This document shows, piece after piece, positions 41,539 through 52,031 of a stretch of DNA of 64,000 nt. Both the position numbers and the translations under genes were made by a program. The notes beneath the pieces are model-generated. The model searched no databases. It was not told the DNA's origin and was given only the letters and a program-made list of their open reading frames with translations. The stretch is from NCBI GenBank assembly GCA_036023115.1, contig JAYKKT010000037.1, forward strand, positions 186,001 to 250,000, in the 5' to 3' direction. Each line of letters starts with the position of its first letter. Position 1 is the first letter of the stretch. The DNA is from Brasenia schreberi. Lineage: Eukaryota > Streptophyta > Magnoliopsida > Nymphaeales > Cabombaceae.

Positions 41539-42784
41539 TCGTATCATGGCCTTTGAGCCGAAGATATTTGCAATACTTGTTCTAAAATCTCCCTTTTGGA
41601 GAGGTTCCCTCGGCAATTTCAGGGAGTATTACCAACCCTTGGGTGAGTAGGAGGTCTAGGACCTCCGAGACTGGTTGCCCCAGTGGGGTATACTCCCTTT
41701 TTTCAAATATTTTTTGAAAATTTTTCTCATATTTTTTTCGAGCTTCTTTGAAGTACCCGCCAGGTTTGATTCCACTTGGACATTTGCAATCTTTTGGGGT
41801 TTTGCCCCTTTGTTCGCCGTGGGTAGCCCGTAAGTTTCGGGTTTTTCAAATCTCGTTTTTGGAAGAATTTTTCCCTTCCACAAGTCATCGTAGACTCCCT
41901 TTTTCAGATTGGTTTCAAACAGGGAAGCCTTTTACTTAACTTGTGAAAGGTGGAAATTTCATGCAATGAAAGAAGAGTTTTTATCTCCATTTTAAAGTTT
42001 TCAGGATGAGCATTATTGCGCATCCTTCAGAGATGGGCTCTCTCACTTGCCCAAGGAGGGACCTCCATCAAACCATGAATGCATGTACATCCTCGTTCGA
42101 AGCCTGTTTTGTGTCCCTCAAGGTGTTCAATGTGGGCGTTACTTCCACGTTGTGCGAAAATCTTTGCATAAAGCTGTTCGCTAACTCTTTAAAAGTAGTG
42201 AACTAGCTTAAGTCGTAGGAAGCAAGCCATTTTGAAGCGGTCCCCTTGAGGGAAAGGGGGAACCAATATATATCCATTTCGTAGAGTCCTTTTTCTTCTT
42301 ATGGGATCTGCGAGAAAAGAGTTGCAGGTGGGATCTAGGATCCCCCGTGCCATCATACCGATGGAAATTCGGTGTATCATCACTGTCTGTTTCATAATCC
42401 ATAGGAAGGAAGTCATACGGGGCGTACGATCTCTTTTCTTTGTTTTGTCCTTCAACAGTTGTTAAAGGGCTTTTCGATTCTTTAGTGTGAAGGAATCGTG
42501 ATATTGGTCCCCCTCCATTGCGGAGGTTTCCTTGGTTTTTTTGGACTTGGCAGGTCTTTTCTTAGCTTTGGCGGGTTCGCCATGAGACGAGAAAGAGTCG
42601 GCCGCCTCAGCCTCTTGGCTAAGGCGTTGATTCTTGTATCGATTTTTGCCTCGAATTCCCTGTGCAAGTTTTCTAACTCTTCTTTTTTGCATTTAAGTTG
42701 AGTTTTTGAAATTTTCATCGAAAGGGAACTTGACGAGCGCGAGGCTCAGCTAGTCACTTCATTGGAGCCTGAACTAGACATGAC
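41539..42784 (-). pseudogene. gag: E4 gag with internal deletion
   Basis: At about 41539 the sequence jumps from ELIQTSPRH.. (left) to the knuckle KYLRLKGHDT (right). The ~600-bp spacer with VTRSGRIYQP is therefore deleted. Further right: YTPLGQPVSEVLDLLL, KGKILPKTRFEKPETYG, then the Gag core with frameshifts (42189-42402), then the N-terminus (42462-42718). The start ATG (42784-42782) is followed after 13 codons by TGA where relatives have CGA. Confidence 0.82.
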
Positions 42785-42894
42785 TCTAAAAGCTTTTGAA
42801 ATCCTACAAATGCAAAACAGGCAAAAGTTTCAACACTTTTGGAAAAAAAATTTCAGAGTTTTGTTTGTTTTATCAAAGTTTGCTTAAGACCTGT

Positions 42895-42912
42895 GTCCCA
42901 CCATGCGAGCCA
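42895..42912 (-). promoter_or_regulatory. E4 primer-binding site, degraded
   Basis: Family PBS with three mismatches (GTCCCACCATGCGAGCCA on the plus strand), seven bases from the LTR edge. Confidence 0.68.
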
Positions 42913-42918
42913 AAAAAC

Positions 42919-45566
42919 TGTAGGCATAAAAATTTTCACTCTTGGTTTTTGAGACCGTAAATGAACCTTTTCGCACCTAAGTCGTTTCTGCGAGCGTGCC
43001 AGCTAGATTACTCAAGCTAGCGAAGGTTTTGAAAATATTCTGACTTTCTGGCGATTGTGGGAAAGCGGGATCTTTTCGTTTAAACCTTTTTGAACCGATG
43101 CTCAAGGGTCAGTTTAAATGCTTAGAAACATCGTTTTTACAATACTTTGAAATATCTGTGTTTTATGAATTCGATGTATACCTTGTTTGCAAATTTTATT
43201 ACGACTCTTTGGACGACCCTAAGTCTTTGGAGTTTTTAGCTATTTAGGACTGATATGTGTGTGAATATGTGGCCTATTTTCAATGTGGTTTGTGCGTGGA
43301 TTCAGGGCTTCTTTGAAAGTGAGCGAATGCAAGGATGAAAAATCTTTTCAGGTTTTGAAAGTGATGATGTGAGCTAGGCTCGAATTGAAAGGGCAACTCA
43401 CACAACTTTCACTAATGTAAATACCCGAAATTGAAGTGCAACTCACGCAGCTTTCACAAATGTAAATACCCAAAATGTAAAGCAACTCACGCAGCTTTCA
43501 CAAATGTAAATACCCAAAATGTAAAGCAACTCACACGACCTAATGTAAATCCACACAAAGAGAAATGCAACTCGACTTAAAGTAAACTCACACGACTTGA
43601 AAATATATAAATATGTTATATCCTAAGAGCGAAAAGGCTCAATGTGTGTGAGTGTGAAGAGCAGAAAGGCTCAAGTGCTTGTGGGTGCTTCTCGTATGAA
43701 ATTTAAATGACAACTCACACAACTTTTACTAATGTAAATACCCGAATTGAAGTATATACTTTAGTTTAAGAGCGGAAAGGCTCAATGCACGTGTGTGGTT
43801 GTGTGAAATTTAAATGACAACTCATAAGATTTTCACTAAAGTAAATACCCAAATTGAAATATATACTTTAGCTTAAGAGCGGAAAGGCTCAATGCACGTG
43901 TGTGTAAGTGTGCAATATAAGAGCAGAAAGGCTCAAGTGCACGTGGGTGTCCTTTGTGTGCAGTTAAGAGCGAGAAGGCTCAAGTGCACATGTGTGGTTG
44001 TGTATCATACACAAATATTACATTTCGGGAGGAGACTTCGCTCCATTATTACAACCCCATATCGAATTGAATTTACTTTAAACGAGTAATGTAAACCGAA
44101 TGTAAATAACACTTACAAGTGGTCGGTTTTGCCTCTCGAGTCACTCGAGTCCGTCCTCCTTGGCAGCCACGAGGTAGGTCCCTTTAGGTGGGTTCTAACC
44201 TGAGGCTTGGGTGTGGGTTCACTTGGGTGCAGCCAAGTGGGTTTGGGCCTAGTCTTGGCCGGGATCGGCCAAGGAGTTAGGTTTAGGATATGGTGGGTAT
44301 AGTCCTAGCTAGGTCTAGGTTTGGTTTAGGAAGATAGGAAGGAGCTAGGCCAGCCAAAGGCAGGCCGGTTGGGTGGTTTGTCAAGGTTGGTGCACGACCA
44401 ACCAGTCTTAGCTGAGTGCTAGGTGCACTCGACTGGTTTAGGGGCGGGACTTAGGTAAGACATGACAAGGTGTGCAGCAGGCCGGCAGGGCGCTGCTGAG
44501 GCGCGGGTGGTAAGGCGCTGCTGGAAAACGGCAGGTGAGGCACTGTTGGAGCACGGCAGGCCGGGGGCATAGATGGGATACGGCAGGGCGCTACAGGGGT
44601 GTGCAGGTCGGGGGTGCTGGACAGGGTGCTAAGGTGCGGCAGGTGGTGCAACAGGGTATGCAGGGGCGCTGCTAAGGCGCAGGCCGGGAGTGCAGGCTAG
44701 GGTGCGTTGGAGTTTTATGGAGTCGATTGGGGGTGCTGAGGTGCGGCAGGGTGTGCAGGGGCACTGTTGAGGCGCAGGCTGGGTGTGCAGGCTACGGTGT
44801 AATGGGGTTTTATGGAGTCGGTTGGGGGCTAGGTAGTGGAGTCGGTTTAGGGGTTATGGGTGGAGTTGGTTGGGTGAAGTGAGGCAGTTATGGCTAGGTT
44901 AAGGGTTTTGGTTAGGTCGGTTTAGGCTAGGTTGTGGGTAGTTAGGTGGAGTCAGTTTAGGTTGGCTGGGCTTAGGTGGGTCGGTTGGTAGGGCTAGGTT
45001 AGGGTGCGATTTAGTTTGGATATTTATGTCCAGATCCAATCCAAATTCTTCTTTCTTCAATCCTTCTTGGTGTTTTGAGACGGGCGGTTTTTCACGGGCC
45101 TTGGCTTCTTAGTGCTCCGTTTTGGGCTGGGTTTTTCCCAACTTTCTTGTCCGATCGTCTTCACACCTTCTGAACTTCGTTTTGTCTGATTTTTTATTTT
45201 TCAAGCTTAGGGTTGGATTTCTGACAGCTTTGTTGGTGCTTTGGCTTTGTATTTCACATTCCGAAGCTGAAGTTGGCCTGGATGCTTCCTTTTGCTTTTT
45301 GGCCCTATTTTCATCTGGCTAGGCTAAACTTCTAGCTTTTTGACTTGTTTTGGAGCTGCTTTTCGATCATGCTTCACCTGTTTGATTTGGCTGCTTTACG
45401 AAATTTGGTTTTTGGCCTGGGTCTAAGAACCTTTATTTTGAAGGATTTTCAGACAAAAGTTTAAAACTTTGCAACTCCGGGGTTTTGAAAGTTCAAAATT
45501 GGTTTTAAAATGGTTTTTGAAAACCAGGTGTTTGTTTGAAAATAATCTTATTTTGAGGTGTTTACA
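42919..45566 (-). repeat. E4 5' LTR (2648 bp)
   Basis: TGTAGGCAT to GAGGTGTTTACA on the plus strand. Contains the GCCAGCTAG hairpin region (42998-43024), tandem modules (43380-43990), the conserved block (44019-44065), a minus-strand GTAAGTG (44110-44116) and a G-rich region with GGGGGTGCTG/GGCGCTG repeats (44460-44830). No clear TATA box: sequence between the G-rich region and GGATATTTATGTCC (near 45020) appears deleted. Confidence 0.88.
43380..43990 (-). repeat. Tandem modules in E4 LTR
   Basis: A run of ~45-bp units (CAACTCACGCAGCTTTCAC with AATGTAAATACCC) followed by AAGAGCGGAAAGGCTCAA units. Confidence 0.78.
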
Positions 45567-45644
45567 CATGCTCGCACAATCGTAGGTACGAAAAGGTTCA
45601 CTTCGAGTTTCATAAACTCAGCAGTGGAAATTTTCATGTTTACA
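45567..45644 (+). repeat. E5 5' LTR, terminal 78 bp
   Basis: CATGCTCGCACAATCGTAGG onward, ending TTTTCATGTTTACA. Closest in this window to the E7 LTR end (GCATGCTCGCGCAAGCGTAGG on its strand). Confidence 0.8.
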
Positions 45645-45648
45645 AGAT

Positions 45649-45666
45649 TGGCACGCCCGGTGGGAC
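45649..45666 (+). promoter_or_regulatory. E5 primer-binding site
   Basis: TGGCACGCCCGGTGGGAC, perfect family match, four bases after the LTR. Confidence 0.85.
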
Positions 45667-45779
45667 TCGGGTCTTAAGCAAACTTCGATTCAACAAGTCA
45701 AAAACTTCGAAAAAAAATTTCAAGAAAAGTGTTTAACTTTTTGCCTGTTGCACTTATAAGATTTCCAAAAATCTGAGTC

Positions 45780-46720
45780 ATGTCGAGTTCAAACTCCAAT
45801 TAAGTGTCTAGCCGAGCCTCGTGCTCATCAAGTTCCTTTTCCAAAAAATTTTTCCAAAACCAATTTCAAAAGCAAAAAAGAAGAGCGTGAAGACTTGCGA
45901 AAGGAATTTGAAGCAAAGATCACCGCCTTTAGCCAGGAGATCGAGGCAGCCGACTCTTGCTCGTCTCATGGCGAACCCGCCAAGGCGAAGAAAAAGCCTA
46001 GCAAGTCAAAAAGGCCCAAAGAAACCTCTATCATAGAGGGGGACCAATATCACGAATCCTTCACACTAAAGGATTGAAAAGCCCTCCTACAACTGTTGAG
46101 GGGCCAAAACAAAGAAAAGAGATCGTACGCCCTATCTGATTTTCTTCCTCTAGATTACCAAACAGATAGTGACGATGATATACTGAACTTCCATCAGTAT
46201 GATGGCACGGGAATCCTAGATCCCACCTGCAACTCTTTACTCGTAGAGCCCACAAAAAGAAAAAAGACTCTGCGAAATGGATATATTGGTTTCCCCTCTC
46301 CCTCAAGGGAATTGCTTCAAAATGGCACACTTCCTACGACCTAAGTGAGTTCGCAACTTTTGAAGAGTTAGCGAACAACTTTATGCAAAGGTTTTCCCAC
46401 AACATAGAAGTGACCCCCACTTTGAACACCTTTAGGGACACAAAACAAGCTTCGAACGAGGATGTACATGCATTCATCGTTCGATGGAGGTCCCTCCTTG
46501 GGCAAGTAAGAGAGCCCATCTCCAAAGGATGCGCAGTAATGCTCATCCTTGACAATTTCAAAATGGAATTGAAAACACTTCTTTCTTTGCACGAAATTTC
46601 AACTTTCCATAAACTAATCAAAAAGGCTTCTCTCTTTGAAACAAATCAGAAAAAGGGAGTCTACGATGACTTGTGGAAAGTGAAAATGCTTCCAAAACCA
46701 TGATTTGAAAAACTCGGGAC
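45780..46720 (+). pseudogene. gag: E5 gag, broken
   Basis: ATG at 45780 (MSSSNSN) meets TAA after seven codons. Recognisable pieces: LRKEFEAKITAF..AADSCSSHGEPAKAKKK (45895 on), LLRGQNKEKRSYALSDFLPL (46096 on) and the Gag core FSHNIEVTPTLN, HAFIVRWRSLLGQVREPI, HEISTFHKLIKKASL (46383-46703). Separated by one stop and two frameshifts. It ends where E6 begins at 46721; the knuckle and protease are missing. Confidence 0.87.
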
Positions 46721-47192
46721 TGTAAGCATGAAAATTTTCACTCCCAGTTTATGAGATCAGAAATGAACCTTTTCAGGCCTATGTCGTTTTGCGAGCGTGC
46801 CAGCTAGCTTACTCAAACTAGCGAAGGTTTTTGAAAGATTTCTGACTTTTTGGCGATTATGGGAAGGCGGGATCTTTTTGCTTAAACCTTCTTGAACCGA
46901 CACTCAAGGTTCAGTTTAAACGCTTAGAAACTTCGATTTTTCAAATCAAATACTAACTTCGAAAGATCACTATTTTATGATTTCAATGTATGCCTTCTTT
47001 GCAATTTTTATTACGACTGTTGGACGACCCTAAGTCTTTTGAGTTTTATCTATTAGGCTTGATATGTGTGAATATGTGGCCTATTTTCAACGTGGTTTGA
47101 GCGAGGATTCAGGGCTTTTTGAAAGTGAGTGAATGCAAGGACAGAAATCCTTTTTAGGTTTTGAAAGCGATGATGTGAGCTAGGCTCAAATT

Positions 47193-47327
47193 GAAAGTGC
47201 AACTCACACAACTTTCACTAATGTAAATACCCGAAATGAAAGTGCAACTCACACAGCTTTCACTAATGTAAATACCCGAAATGAAAGTGCAACTCACACA
47301 GCTTTCACTAATGTAAATACCCGAAAT
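47193..47327 (-). repeat. Three 45-bp tandem repeats
   Basis: Units 47193-47237, 47238-47282 and 47283-47327, each AACTCACACAGCTTTCACT plus AATGTAAATACCCG and flanks. Units two and three are practically identical; unit one has one or two changes. Because 45 is divisible by three they read as a 15-residue peptide repeat, which I do not consider coding. Confidence 0.88.
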
Positions 47328-47329
47328 GT

Positions 47330-47930
47330 AAGGCAACTCACGCGACTTAAATGTAAATCCACACAAAGGGAAATGCAACTCGACTTCCACTAAAGTAAAC
47401 TCACATGACTTGAAAATATATAAATATGTTTTATCCTAAGAGCGAAAAGGCTCAATGTGTGTGAGTGTAAAGAGCGGAAAGGCTCGAGTGCTTGTGGGTG
47501 TTTCTCGTGTGAAATTTAAATGACAACTCACACAACTTAAAGTAAATTCACCCAAAATGAAATTGCAACTCACATTGCTTTCACTAAAGTAAATACCCAA
47601 ATTGAAGTATATACGTTTAGCTTAAGAGCGGAATGGCTCAATGTGTGTGAGTGTGAAGAGCAGAAAGGCTCGAGTGGTCATGGGTGTTCTTGTGTGAAAT
47701 TGAAATTGCAACTCACACGACTTGAAATTAAATCCACCCGAAATTAATTGCAACTCACACAGCTTTCACTAAAGTAAATACCCAAATTGAAGTATATACG
47801 TTTAGCTTAAGAGCGAAAAGGCTCAATGTGTGTGCAATCGTGTACAATATAAGAGCGAAAAGGCTCAAGTGCACATGGGTGTTTTTGTGTGTAGTTAAGT
47901 GCGAGAAGGCTCAAGTGCACATGTGTGGTT
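47330..47930 (-). repeat. Further tandem modules in E6 LTR
   Basis: Repeated AAGAGCGAAAAGGCTCAATG, GTGTGTGAGTGT, AACTCACACGACTTGAAA and AGTAAATACCCAAATTGAAG blocks. Confidence 0.76.
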
Positions 47931-49728
47931 GTGTTTCATATACAAATATTACATCTCGAGGGGAGACTTCCCTCTATTATTACAACCCCGTTCCAAATTG
48001 AATTGAATGTAAACGAGTAATGTAAAATCGAATGTAAATGGCACTTACAAGTGTTCGGTTTTGCCTCTCGAGTCGCTTGGGTCCGTCCTTCGTTGCAGCC
48101 GTGAGGTAAGTCCCTTCAAGGGGGTTCCAAGGTGATGCTTGGGTGTGGGTCCACTTAGGCGCAGCGAAGTGGGTGTAGGCTTGGCCTTGGCTGAGTTTAG
48201 CCAAGGTATTTTGGTTAGGTTTAGGATATGATTGGTCGAGTCCTAGTTAGATCTAGGTTTTGGTTTAGGAAGATGGGAATGAGCTAGGTGCAGCTAGCAC
48301 CTAGCTTAATTAGAGTTTAGAAGAGGCAGGTCGAGCCAATGGTGGCTCGAACCAAGGTGGGTCCTAGGATGGCAAAGCTTGGCCGAAGGGTCTAGGTTGG
48401 GTGTGGGCCAACAGGGGTAGGCCGTGGGGTATGTGGATGTAGGTTAGCCTAAGGGCCAGCCAGCAAGGTTTGGCCGAGTGCAAGGTGGGTGCACTCGGCT
48501 GGGTGTTTAGCTAGGTTAGGTGAGGAGTTAGGCCAGCCAAGGGCAGGCCGGTTTGGTGGGGTGTCATGGCTTAGGGCAGGCTAACAAGGGCTGCTGGCTG
48601 GGTGATGACCGAGTGCCAAGTGCACTCAATTTGTAAGGTTCAAGGGATGAGCTAGGTGCAGCCGGCACCTAGCTTAGTTAGGGTTTAGAGAGGTGAGTAG
48701 TGGCTGTGTTAGGTGAGGAGTTAGGGGGCAGGCCAACAAGAGGGGTTGGCCAGGTGTAGGTTAGCCTAAGGGCCAGCCAGCAAGGCCGAATGGGTGCAGG
48801 CCAGCCAAAAGGACTACGTCGAATGGGTGCAGACTGAGTGCCAAGGGCACTCGGTTTTGGTAGGTTGGTGTGGTTCAAACCGAGTGCAAGGTGCACTCAG
48901 TTTTGGTGGCTGGGTAGTTGGGCTTAGGGTGTAGTTAGCTAGGTTCAAGGGAGAGTGGTTTGGCTAGGTTTAAGTGGAGTCGATGGGGCTGGGTTAGGTT
49001 TAGGTGGAGTCGGTTTAGGGTGGAGTCGGTGGTGGCTGGGTTAGGTCTAGGTGTAGTCAGTTGGGGCTGGGTTAGGCTTAGGTTGAGTGTAGTGGCTCAA
49101 GGTGAGGGTTCGGCTAGGTGTCTTAGGTCTAGGTTTAGTGCAAGTGGGTTAGGTGTGTCGTAGGGCTAGTTGGCTAGGTTTAGGGACTTACCTCTTGGAG
49201 CCGAGTCCACCTTGTGCAGCCATGGTTGCAGCCCATGTCCATGCCATTTCAACTTGTTGTTGCAGCCCCAAGTTAGGTCTAGGTCCACAAGGCTTGAACC
49301 CACTTCACCCTTGATTGAGCCCACATGGCTAAAGCCCACCAATGTTGACTTTTGTACCACACTCTCTCTCTCTCTCTTCACAAGCCCTCCTCAAGGATTT
49401 CACATGAACATTTTCACCCCCGCCTTCAAAGTCAAGGTAGGCTCAGCCGTCAGGCGAAGGGGTGAGTCTTGGGTTTGGATTTTGGATTTGGATTTTGAGA
49501 TCCAAATCTGATCCAAACACTATTTGGATCTAGATATTTTTATCCATATCCAATCAAAAATCTTCTTTCTTCAATCCTTCTTGGTGTTTTGAGACGAGCG
49601 GTTTTGAATGGGCCCTGGCTCCGCCAGTGACTCGTTTTGGTTGGGTTTTTCTTAGTCTTCTTGTCTGACCATCTTCTTACCTTCCGGACTCTGTTTCATC
49701 TGATTTTTTATTTTTCGGCTTGAGGTTA

Positions 49729-49906
49729 GGAATCAAAACCAAGGTTGCCTCGAGCCCATAGTGCCTAGAGCAAACCCAAGCCGATATGGGATTGGCTATA
49801 TTCCAAAAATACCACCAGAACCACCACCTGTGACCACCTAGGTCAAGGGTGCCTTGGAACCTATCGAAGCAGAAACCTACGATTTAGACCTCTTGTTTAG
49901 AGTCTA
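49729..49906 (+). pseudogene. gag-pro: E5 gag-pro C-terminus: end of G-patch-like region
   Basis: Starts inside the motif (NQNQG), then the Pro-rich PKIPPEPPP tail, one nonsense codon in place of Trp (TT-stop-VKGAL), and the ending TYDLDLLFRV with TAA at 49904-49906. The upstream half of the motif is lost at the E6 junction. Confidence 0.78.
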
Positions 49907-49931
49907 ACTTGTGGCGTTTTCCTTTGTAGGT

Positions 49932-50500
49932 ATGATGGAAGATCCCTTCTTAAACCAAAATCCAAAAAAATTAAAAATTCTCAAAATACAAAAACAATTT
50001 GAAAAATCTCAAAAACCAAAAACACTAGAAATTTGTGAAAAGTCAAAAAAAGTTGTAGTTTGTATAGCTCCAAGTATATTTGCTTTGCAAAAAACCAAAA
50101 AAATCGAAAAATTGGAAAATTCCAAAAACAAAACCTTGTGTATCGCAGCCCCTGGTAAAAATTTGGAAAAAAACGAGGCTTTTGAAGAAATCGTCTTCAT
50201 AAAAGGACCCAAGTCTTCAAAACCTGTAGAATCTCCAAAACCAGAACCAGGTGTTTGCAAAAATCATGCATCCACTCCAAATTCCCTAGGATTTAGAATT
50301 CTCGAGAATGATCAAAGCCCAGAAGAAGATCCCCTTCTCCCTGAGGAGGATCCCACTTCCGAGCTTCCCGGGTTTAACAAAATCCTTGATTTTGAAAAAC
50401 CTTCGATTTCTGTAGGAGGGGATTTCATAGAGATCAATTTAGGGAATGAAACAAAACCCAAGCACATTAAGATAGGCGCATGTTTGCATAAAAGTATCAT
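49932..50500 (+). pseudogene. pol: E5 pol N-terminus: linker and acidic spacer
   Basis: MMEDPFLNQ begins three bases after CTTTGTAGGT and is in the same frame as the preceding gag-pro, separated by TAA. Lys-rich linker with repeated KTKKIEKLENSKNKT, then EEDPTSELPGFNKILDFEKP and DFIEINLG. A short deletion around CLHKSII (relatives: CLHEHER) near 50490 shifts the frame. Confidence 0.82.
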
Positions 50501-50511
50501 TCATTGCATTT

Positions 50512-50948
50512 TTGAAAACCTATATCGATGTGTTTGCATGGACGTATGAAGACATGCCAGTTATAGACCCGAAAGTGGTTGAGCATTGTCTTCCCCTAGA
50601 TCTAGAATCAAAACCCATAAAACAAAAGCTTAGGAAGATTCATCCGAATGTCCATTCGCAAGTAAAGGAGGGTTTAGAAGATCTGCTTAAAGCCGGTTTT
50701 ATAAAACTCATTGCGTATTCTGATTGGCTTTCAAACATTGTTGTAGTTCGAAAATCCAATGGGAAAATTCAAATTTGCATCGATTTTAGAAACGTGAACA
50801 AGGCCACTCCAAAGGATAACTTTCTTTTACCAAACATTGATTTGATAGTCGATAGTACTGCAAATCATGAATTGTTTTCTTTCATGGATGATTATTCAGG
50901 TGATAACCAAATCAAATTAGCCCCAAGAGATTAGGCTAAAACTGCTTT
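50512..50948 (+). pseudogene. pol: E5 pol: RT N-terminal half
   Basis: KTYIDVFAWTYEDMP, EHCLPLDLESKPIKQKLRK, SDWLSNIVVVRKSNGKI, IDFRNVNKATPKDNF and SFMDDYSGDNQIKLAPRD. A TAG follows where relatives have CAG. The catalytic Asp side is altered (FMDDYSGD for FMDGYSGY). Ends at the rearrangement near 50949. Confidence 0.85.
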
Positions 50949-51030
50949 CACTCACACATGTAGGAAGAGAGGATAATGGCATAGCCGATGCCCTCTCATC
51001 CTTGGGCTCAGCCCTAAGGGTCGATCCCAC
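50949..51030 (+). pseudogene. pol: Misplaced fragment of the second RNase H inside RT
   Basis: About 82 bp encode, in part, HVGRxDN-type and ADALSSLGSALRVDP sequence. This belongs to the archaeal-type RNase H, far downstream in every other copy. It replaces the RT stretch from TTPWGTY to FERLRL, including the YVDD box. The left junction lies in a shared TTCAC/CTCAC run, which suggests template switching or microhomology joining. Confidence 0.82.
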
Positions 51031-51474
51031 TTACAAAGTAAAGCTAAACCCTCAAAAGTGCATCTTCGGAGTAGAATTCGATAAGTTTTTAGGATTTATG
51101 GTAAGCCAAAGGGGCATAGAAGTCGACCCTTCTAAGTGTCGAGCCATCATAGATATGCCTCCACCCTCCAATCTAACACAAATCTGAGCCTCCAAGGTCA
51201 CCTCCAATCAATTAGAAGGTTCATTTCGAACCTCACCACAAGATGCAAACCTTTCAACAAACTTTTGAGAAAAGGGGTGAAATTTGTGTGGGACGATGAT
51301 TGCCAAAAGGCTTTCGAAAGACTAAAGGCGTATTTGGTTAATCCTCTTGTTTTAAACCCTCTAAAGCAAGGAAAACCTCTTTTGCTTTATATTTCTGTGC
51401 ATGCGAATGCTTTGGGTGCATTATTAGCTCAATATGTGGATGATACCCATAAAGAGTATGCCATCTACTACATT
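51031..51474 (+). pseudogene. pol: E5 pol: RT thumb and RNase H start
   Basis: YKVKLNPQKCIFGVEF, FMVSQRGIEVDPSKCRAII, a stop where relatives have IRSLQGRLQ, then RKGVKFVWDDDCQKAFERLK, LLLYISVHANALGALLAQY and ATYYIS-like text (AIYYISK). At ISK it jumps straight into post-pol sequence, so the rest of RNase H, the second RNase H and integrase are deleted. Confidence 0.85.
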
Positions 51475-51747
51475 TCGAAATACTCCCAAAGGGAGACCCT
51501 CTACGAAAAACAAAAAAAAAGGCCAAAAATCTCAAAAGAGCAGTTTTCTGCCTCTTTGCCTCAAACAACGGGACACTCCAGAAGGGACCATGATAAACTC
51601 TTTCCCATCCCTACGACTTATCTCAAGTGAAGAAAGGTTCATTCTAAGGAATCCTAAAGTAAAAATAGGATTAGCTTACTTGAATCTCATCTTGTTTGAG
51701 AATTAGACGTCTGAGTAAGGCGTAGGAATTTTGAAATATGGCTTGAT
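51475..51747 (+). other. E5 post-pol non-coding region
   Basis: Plus-strand counterpart of 1-1110: TACTCCCAAAGGGAGACC, GGGACACTCCAGAAGGGACC and GTAAAAATAGGATTAGCTTA. No gene. The polypurine tract and the first ~140 bp of the 3' LTR are missing. Confidence 0.75.
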
Positions 51748-52031
51748 TTTAAAAACTTTATACATATAGTTTTTAGACTTTAAAAAGTGTTTTGAAACCC
51801 CGAAAGCCTCTCGACCTGACAAAAGCAAGACCGAAAAGGCAAAGGAGAGCCCAGACCCGAAGCATACTTCAAGCCTGGCACATCAACTCTCGTATCAAAA
51901 GCATCCCCAAATTCTCAGACATCCAAGCCCCAAATATCAAAAAAATGGTCAAAATGAACTCTTGAAGGTGAGAAGAAGATCGGACGACAATGTTGTAGAA
52001 GGCCCAACGCAAGACGGAGTAGTGATGACGA
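51748..52031 (+). repeat. E5 3' LTR fragment
   Basis: Matches, in plus orientation, the U3 of the E2-type LTR (compare the complement of 26580-26860): CTTTATACATATAGTTTTTAG, CCCGAAGCATACTTCAAGCC, CATCAACTCTCGTATC. It ends at a head-to-head junction with the E7 3' LTR near 52031. Confidence 0.78.

Larger units (their letters stand above)
41193..45566 (-). mobile_element. E4: Ty3/gypsy Tat-like element, left part displaced by E3
   Basis: Visible: part of protease, a gag with internal deletion, PBS and full 5' LTR (42919-45566). It is inserted in the 5' LTR of E5, since plus-strand LTR sequence resumes at 45567; expected duplication CATGC (45567-45571). Its pol and 3' LTR should be off the left edge. 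Confidence 0.87.
46721..49728 (-). repeat. E6: minus-strand LTR inserted in E5, U3 end deleted
   Basis: Starts TGTAAGCATG directly after E5 gag with no PBS on that side, so it is the outer end of a solo LTR or of an element whose body is lost. Contains the hairpin region (about 46797-46820), three perfect 45-bp repeats (47193-47327), further modules to 47930, the conserved block (47947-47993), minus-strand GTAAGTG (48042-48048), a donor-like GAGGTAAGT (near 49187-49196) and GGATCC modules. It stops at 49728 within the segment homologous to E4 45170-45225, so about 350 bp of U3 are missing. Confidence 0.82.
45567..52031 (+). mobile_element. E5: rearranged plus-strand Tat-like element
   Basis: Order: last 78 bp of its 5' LTR, PBS, broken gag, a minus-strand LTR (E6, 46721-49728) replacing the end of gag and the protease, then the G-patch-like end, linker, RT with an internal rearrangement, RNase H start, a jump to the post-pol region, and ~285 bp of 3' LTR. 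Its start lies left of the window behind E4. The many internal joins make it the most rearranged copy here. Confidence 0.83.

Noticed and set aside
43380..43990. Regular spaced repeats considered as a CRISPR-like array
   Set aside because: Units are directly tandem or diverged without unique spacers, and this is plant nuclear DNA.
47193..47327. 15-residue peptide repeat that looks like a structural protein
   Set aside because: It is the 45-bp LTR tandem repeat, which happens to be divisible by three; no start and no conservation as protein.
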